This document shows, in pieces, positions 35,509 through 38,608 of a stretch of 38,608 nt of DNA. Source of the DNA: an uncultured Asticcacaulis sp. (lineage in GTDB: Bacteria; Pseudomonadota; Alphaproteobacteria; Caulobacterales; Caulobacteraceae); contig CAMLLA010000002.1 of assembly GCA_946480525.1 (NCBI GenBank), positions 1-38,608 on the forward strand, written 5' to 3'. Position 1 is the first letter of the stretch; each line of letters starts with the position of its first letter. The position numbers and the translations under genes were made by a program. The notes under the pieces are model-generated. The model did not search any database, was not told where the DNA came from, and saw only the letters and a program-made list of their open reading frames with translations.

Positions 35509-35846
35509 TCACTCCCTGCTGAGCATAAGCTCGAACTGGGCGAGCAGCTTCTCCAGGCCGGTGGCATCGACCGGCCTGGGGATACCGACGTCGAAGCCTG
35601 ACGCACCGCTGCTTTCGATTGCCCCTAAGTCACCACGGCCGGTAATGGCCACGACCCACAGGTGCCAGTGACCGGGTCGGCGCGGATGGCGTGACACAGG
35701 TCGATACCTCTGAGGCCCGGCGCCTGGATGTCGATCATTACGACATCCGGCGAGAACCGCTCGATCCTGGCGATGACTGAAGAGGTACCGGCTATACTTA
35801 CCTCATGGCCCATCTCGATCACCACGCATGATAACGATTGCGCAGC
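35509..35846 (-). pseudogene. Decayed response-regulator receiver domain, frameshifted
   Basis: Two adjacent frames together spell a receiver domain. The upstream frame gives AAQSLS..VIEMGHEVSIAGTS and DVVMIDIQAPGLRGIDLCHA, including the phospho-aspartate; near 35665 the sequence shifts frame and continues as LWVVAITGRGDL, ASGFDVGIPRPVD and LEKLLAQFELML to the stop at 35509. The conserved lysine is replaced by arginine (PRPVD). The N-terminal strand with the acidic pair is missing because the ABC permease gene ends at 35860, immediately upstream. It is most likely a truncated, frameshifted remnant. Confidence 0.7.
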
Positions 35847-35859
35847 GGAACAACCGTGC

Positions 35860-38256
35860 CTACTGATGCCTTAGCGACGACGCCACGGAAAAGTCCCGCG
35901 CCGTTACCGCCGACTGTACGGCAACGGTCGCCAGCGACACGCCGACAGCCACCACCCCCGCCCCCAGGAACGACCACGCGGACAGGGCGACGTGTTCTGC
36001 GAACGAACCGAGCCACGCCTGCAGGCACAGCCACGCCACCGGCCACGCCACCAGGTTGGTCAGGAGGAAGGGCCACAGGAAGGGCATGAAACGTTGCAGG
36101 AACAGGTCGTTGAAGGTGGCACCCAGCGCCTTGCGGATCGCCAGTTCACGCATCTGATGGCGCGTCAGGAAGATCGACAGTCCTGTCAGTCCCAGCGACG
36201 ACAGCATGATGGCGACCGCCGACACGGCGTAAAACGCGACCATCTGCTGCCGCAGGTCGTGATATTGCGCCATCAGGTAGTCGCGGAAAAAGCGTCGCTC
36301 GATCGGAACGGTCTCCGCCGACGCCTGCCTCCAGGCTTCATCGATCGCCGCCAGTGTCCGGTCGCGGTGGCGCGGATCAAGGCGGATGCTCATCTGGGTG
36401 AAGTATTTGGAAAAGTTGTCGAAGATCATCGGCCGCATCGGCTCGTACAGGGTCGCCACCCGCAGGTTCGGGATGACGCCGACGATCCGCGAGCGCATGA
36501 GCGTGCGGTCGCTCTCATAGTCGATGTCGTGGCCCAGCGCATCCTGCGGCGATACGAAACCAAGGGCCCGGACAGCGCTTTCGTTGACCATGACTTCGCG
36601 CGGCGTTTCCGGCAGCAGATAAGTGCCCGACAGATTACGCCCGGCCAGCATCGGCACTTCGTAGACCCGCAGGAAGTCGGGATGGGTGGAGTTGCGCGTC
36701 AGTGCGACCAGCGGCCGGCCGGATCGCGTCACCCATCCCGGGCGCACGAAATCATTGGTCGGGATGCCATAGGATTCCGCTGCGGCCACGACGCCCGGCA
36801 GCGACCGTACCCTTGCCACGAACGCCGCATTGATTTCCTGCGTTTCACTAAAGCGAACCATGACGACATCATCGCCGTTGAAGCCGAGCGCGTCGCGGGT
36901 GGCGTAGCTCCATTGCCGGGCGACTGTGTGCGAGGCGGTAAGCAGCACGATGACCAGGGCCAGCTGCGCCACTACCCAGCCACGCCAGCGCATCGAGGCG
37001 ATGTCGGTGCTGTGCACCACGTCGCCGGGGTGCGGCCGCGAGATCATCACGGCCGGAGGCAGTCCGCTCAGAAGCACAAGCACGAGAACGGCGGAAACAA
37101 CAGCCAGAAGCAGACCCAGCGGCACGGTCCACAGATCGAGCCGCAGATCGAGCGCGCCGTTCAGCGCCGGCAGCAGGCGTTCGACGACGGCCAGGCCCAG
37201 GCCGGCGCTGACGGCGTGGACGATGAGGGCCTCGCGCAGCACCTGCACCACAAGGTCAACCCGTCGCGCCCCCAGTGCGCTGTGCAAGCGGTGCTCGGCC
37301 GTACGCTCATTACGCTCGGCCAGGATCAGGCCGGAAAAGTTGATACAGGCCAGGGTTACGATGGCTATGGCCACGACGATCAGGGCCAGAATCGAATCGA
37401 AGTGGCCGCGCGGCTTAAGTTCGCCGTCGCCATGCGACTGAAAATGCAGGCGGCTGAGCGCGGTCAGCCTGAACCCGTCCGGCAGATTGTTCGGTCCCTG
37501 CCAGTGCGCGCGCGTGACGGCTGCCAGCCTGCCCGCCAGCGCCTCCGGGTCGGCGCCGGCTTTCAGCGTCATGTAGGTATAGCTGTTGGGCCACAGGAAG
37601 TTGTGATTGCCGTCGTAGTTATGGAGCTTGGCGTAGATGCTGTTGCCGGCCCCGAAGATTTCCCGGTCGAGATGGGTATTGGCCGGAAAGTCCTTCAGCA
37701 CGGCGGTAACGGTCATGCGATGACCGTACTGCGTGGTGACGAACTGGCCCAGGGCGTCGGCGCGGCCGAAATAGGCAATGGCCATGCGCCGCGTCATCAC
37801 CACGCTGCCCGGCTTTTCAAGGGCCGTATCGAGATCGCCGTAAAGGGCGGGCAGCTTGAGCACTTTGAATATGTTGGCGTCGGCCCAGTAGAAACGTTCC
37901 CGGGCGTGACGACGGGCCGTACGCATCGGCCATTCGACCGTGTCGAAGCGCGCCACCTGATCGACCTCCGGCATGTCCGTCCGCACCCAGCGCGCTACGC
38001 CGGCTGGCGTCCGGTCGCTCCAGATCAACGGCTGGCCGGCGGGACCGTAGCTGGCCGACACCAGGTAGACGCGATCCGGCCTGCCCAGGAAGCGGTCATA
38101 GGTCAGTTCGTCCCGGACATAGAGGCCGATGACGATCGCCGAACAGTAGGCCAGGGTCAGCCCGGCCACCATCAGCAGGTAAACCAGCCAGCGGGCGCCG
38201 ATAATCCGCCAGACGACACTGTAGACGCGGCCGATTTCGGACAGGTCGAACCTCAC
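35860..38256 (-). CDS. MacB/FtsX-type ABC transporter permease
   Basis: Inner-membrane permease of 798 aa in the MacB/FtsX group, whose members drive export or act as mechanotransmitters. An N-terminal membrane segment (WLVYLLMVAGLTLAYC) is followed by a periplasmic MacB-type domain, a three-helix FtsX region (about 300-430), then a second periplasmic domain and final FtsX helices with LAIRKALGAT. This double-FtsX length of about 800 aa is usual for the subgroup. GTG at 38256 overlaps the ATPase stop (GTGA), so the genes are coupled. The frame is open upstream to 38487 but that part lies within the ATPase gene. No membrane-fusion protein is visible here; substrate unknown. Confidence 0.85.
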   Translation of the reverse strand: MRFDLSEIGRVYSVVWRIIGARWLVYLLMVAGLTLAYCSAIVIGLYVRDELTYDRFLGRPDRVYLVSASYGPAGQPLIWSDRTPAGVARWVRTDMPEVDQVARFDTVEWPMRTARRHARERFYWADANIFKVLKLPALYGDLDTALEKPGSVVMTRRMAIAYFGRADALGQFVTTQYGHRMTVTAVLKDFPANTHLDREIFGAGNSIYAKLHNYDGNHNFLWPNSYTYMTLKAGADPEALAGRLAAVTRAHWQGPNNLPDGFRLTALSRLHFQSHGDGELKPRGHFDSILALIVVAIAIVTLACINFSGLILAERNERTAEHRLHSALGARRVDLVVQVLREALIVHAVSAGLGLAVVERLLPALNGALDLRLDLWTVPLGLLLAVVSAVLVLVLLSGLPPAVMISRPHPGDVVHSTDIASMRWRGWVVAQLALVIVLLTASHTVARQWSYATRDALGFNGDDVVMVRFSETQEINAAFVARVRSLPGVVAAAESYGIPTNDFVRPGWVTRSGRPLVALTRNSTHPDFLRVYEVPMLAGRNLSGTYLLPETPREVMVNESAVRALGFVSPQDALGHDIDYESDRTLMRSRIVGVIPNLRVATLYEPMRPMIFDNFSKYFTQMSIRLDPRHRDRTLAAIDEAWRQASAETVPIERRFFRDYLMAQYHDLRQQMVAFYAVSAVAIMLSSLGLTGLSIFLTRHQMRELAIRKALGATFNDLFLQRFMPFLWPFLLTNLVAWPVAWLCLQAWLGSFAEHVALSAWSFLGAGVVAVGVSLATVAVQSAVTARDFSVASSLRHQ

Positions 38257-38608
38257 GACAGCCGCCGCGAACTGATATGGACGCGGCCGTCGTGCAGCTC
38301 GACGATGCGCGACGCCTGATCTGCCTGGCTCGGGGCGTGCGTAACAATAACGACCGTCGTGCCTCCGGCGTTCAGTTCGTTGAGAATGCCAAGGATCTGC
38401 TGGGCGTTGCGTGAATCGAGATTGCCGGTCGGTTCGTCCGCCAGAAGCACGGATGGATTGCCGACGATGGCGCGTGCGATGGCGCAACGCTGTTGCTGGC
38501 CGCCCGACAACTGGCGCGGCAGGTGGTCGGCACGGTGCCCCATGCCCACCCTGTCCATGGCCGCCTCGACCAGCGCCCGCTGTCCGGCCAGGTGATCCCG
38601 GCGATAAC
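38253..38608 (-). CDS. ABC transporter ATP-binding protein, N-terminus beyond window
   Basis: C-terminal 118 codons of a MacB/LolD-type ATPase. The signature LSGGQQQR, Walker B VLLADEPTGNLDS and switch histidine in VIVTHAP are present; Walker A lies outside the window to the right. It energises the permease encoded immediately downstream, with which it overlaps by four bases. Confidence 0.93.
   Translation of the reverse strand, partial: YRRDHLAGQRALVEAAMDRVGMGHRADHLPRQLSGGQQQRCAIARAIVGNPSVLLADEPTGNLDSRNAQQILGILNELNAGGTTVVIVTHAPSQADQASRIVELHDGRVHISSRRLS

Noticed and set aside
35992..38319. 775-codon frame antisense to the ABC permease
   Set aside because: Shadow composition with no domain; the permease on the other strand has full family features.

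Overview
The window is high-GC DNA with strong G/C preference at third codon positions. Its gene content points to an alphaproteobacterium of the Caulobacterales type, perhaps close to Asticcacaulis or Caulobacter; this is inference. Supporting genes are a TonB-dependent receptor, flavin-dependent halogenase-type proteins, a GH78 alpha-L-rhamnosidase, a GH88/105-type hydrolase, a TadG-like protein, and hybrid histidine kinases beside a KaiC-like ATPase. No rRNA, tRNA, CRISPR array, phage or insertion sequence was recognised.

Layout: 1-1542 is a chemotaxis receptor cut off by the window edge. 1930-4256 is a Tat-type small subunit plus a GMC flavoprotein with a predicted iron-sulfur motif, followed by a DUF1963 protein (4393-5235). 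An AT-rich stretch precedes a small secreted cadherin-like protein (5619-6014). 6090-9120 holds two coupled halogenase-family genes: the first-translated one is canonical and the second has lost every halogenase signature. A CPA2 antiporter diverges from them. 10771-13849 carries a secreted amidohydrolase and an orphan TadG-like protein.

14327-20404 is a signalling block: a PAS-GAF-PAS hybrid kinase, a small unknown protein on the opposite strand, a double-domain KaiC-like ATPase, and a second hybrid kinase whose start overlaps the KaiC stop and whose N-terminus looks like a degenerate receiver. No KaiA or KaiB is visible. A large GH78 rhamnosidase follows.

23820-25351 is a small membrane and regulator cluster in which the coding frame appears to switch twice. 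25352-28997 holds a secreted beta-propeller protein, an unknown secreted protein and a tandem-receiver regulator. 29385-31819 is a TonB-dependent receptor with a small membrane protein. Then come a class C beta-lactamase-like serine hydrolase, a GH88/105-DUF4861 fusion, a decayed response regulator, and an ABC exporter pair whose ATPase runs off the right edge.

The strongest leads are the KaiC and hybrid-kinase module, the canonical plus degenerate halogenase pair, and the frame-switching gene at 23820-24509. Several operator-like palindromes sit upstream of sugar- or uptake-related genes.
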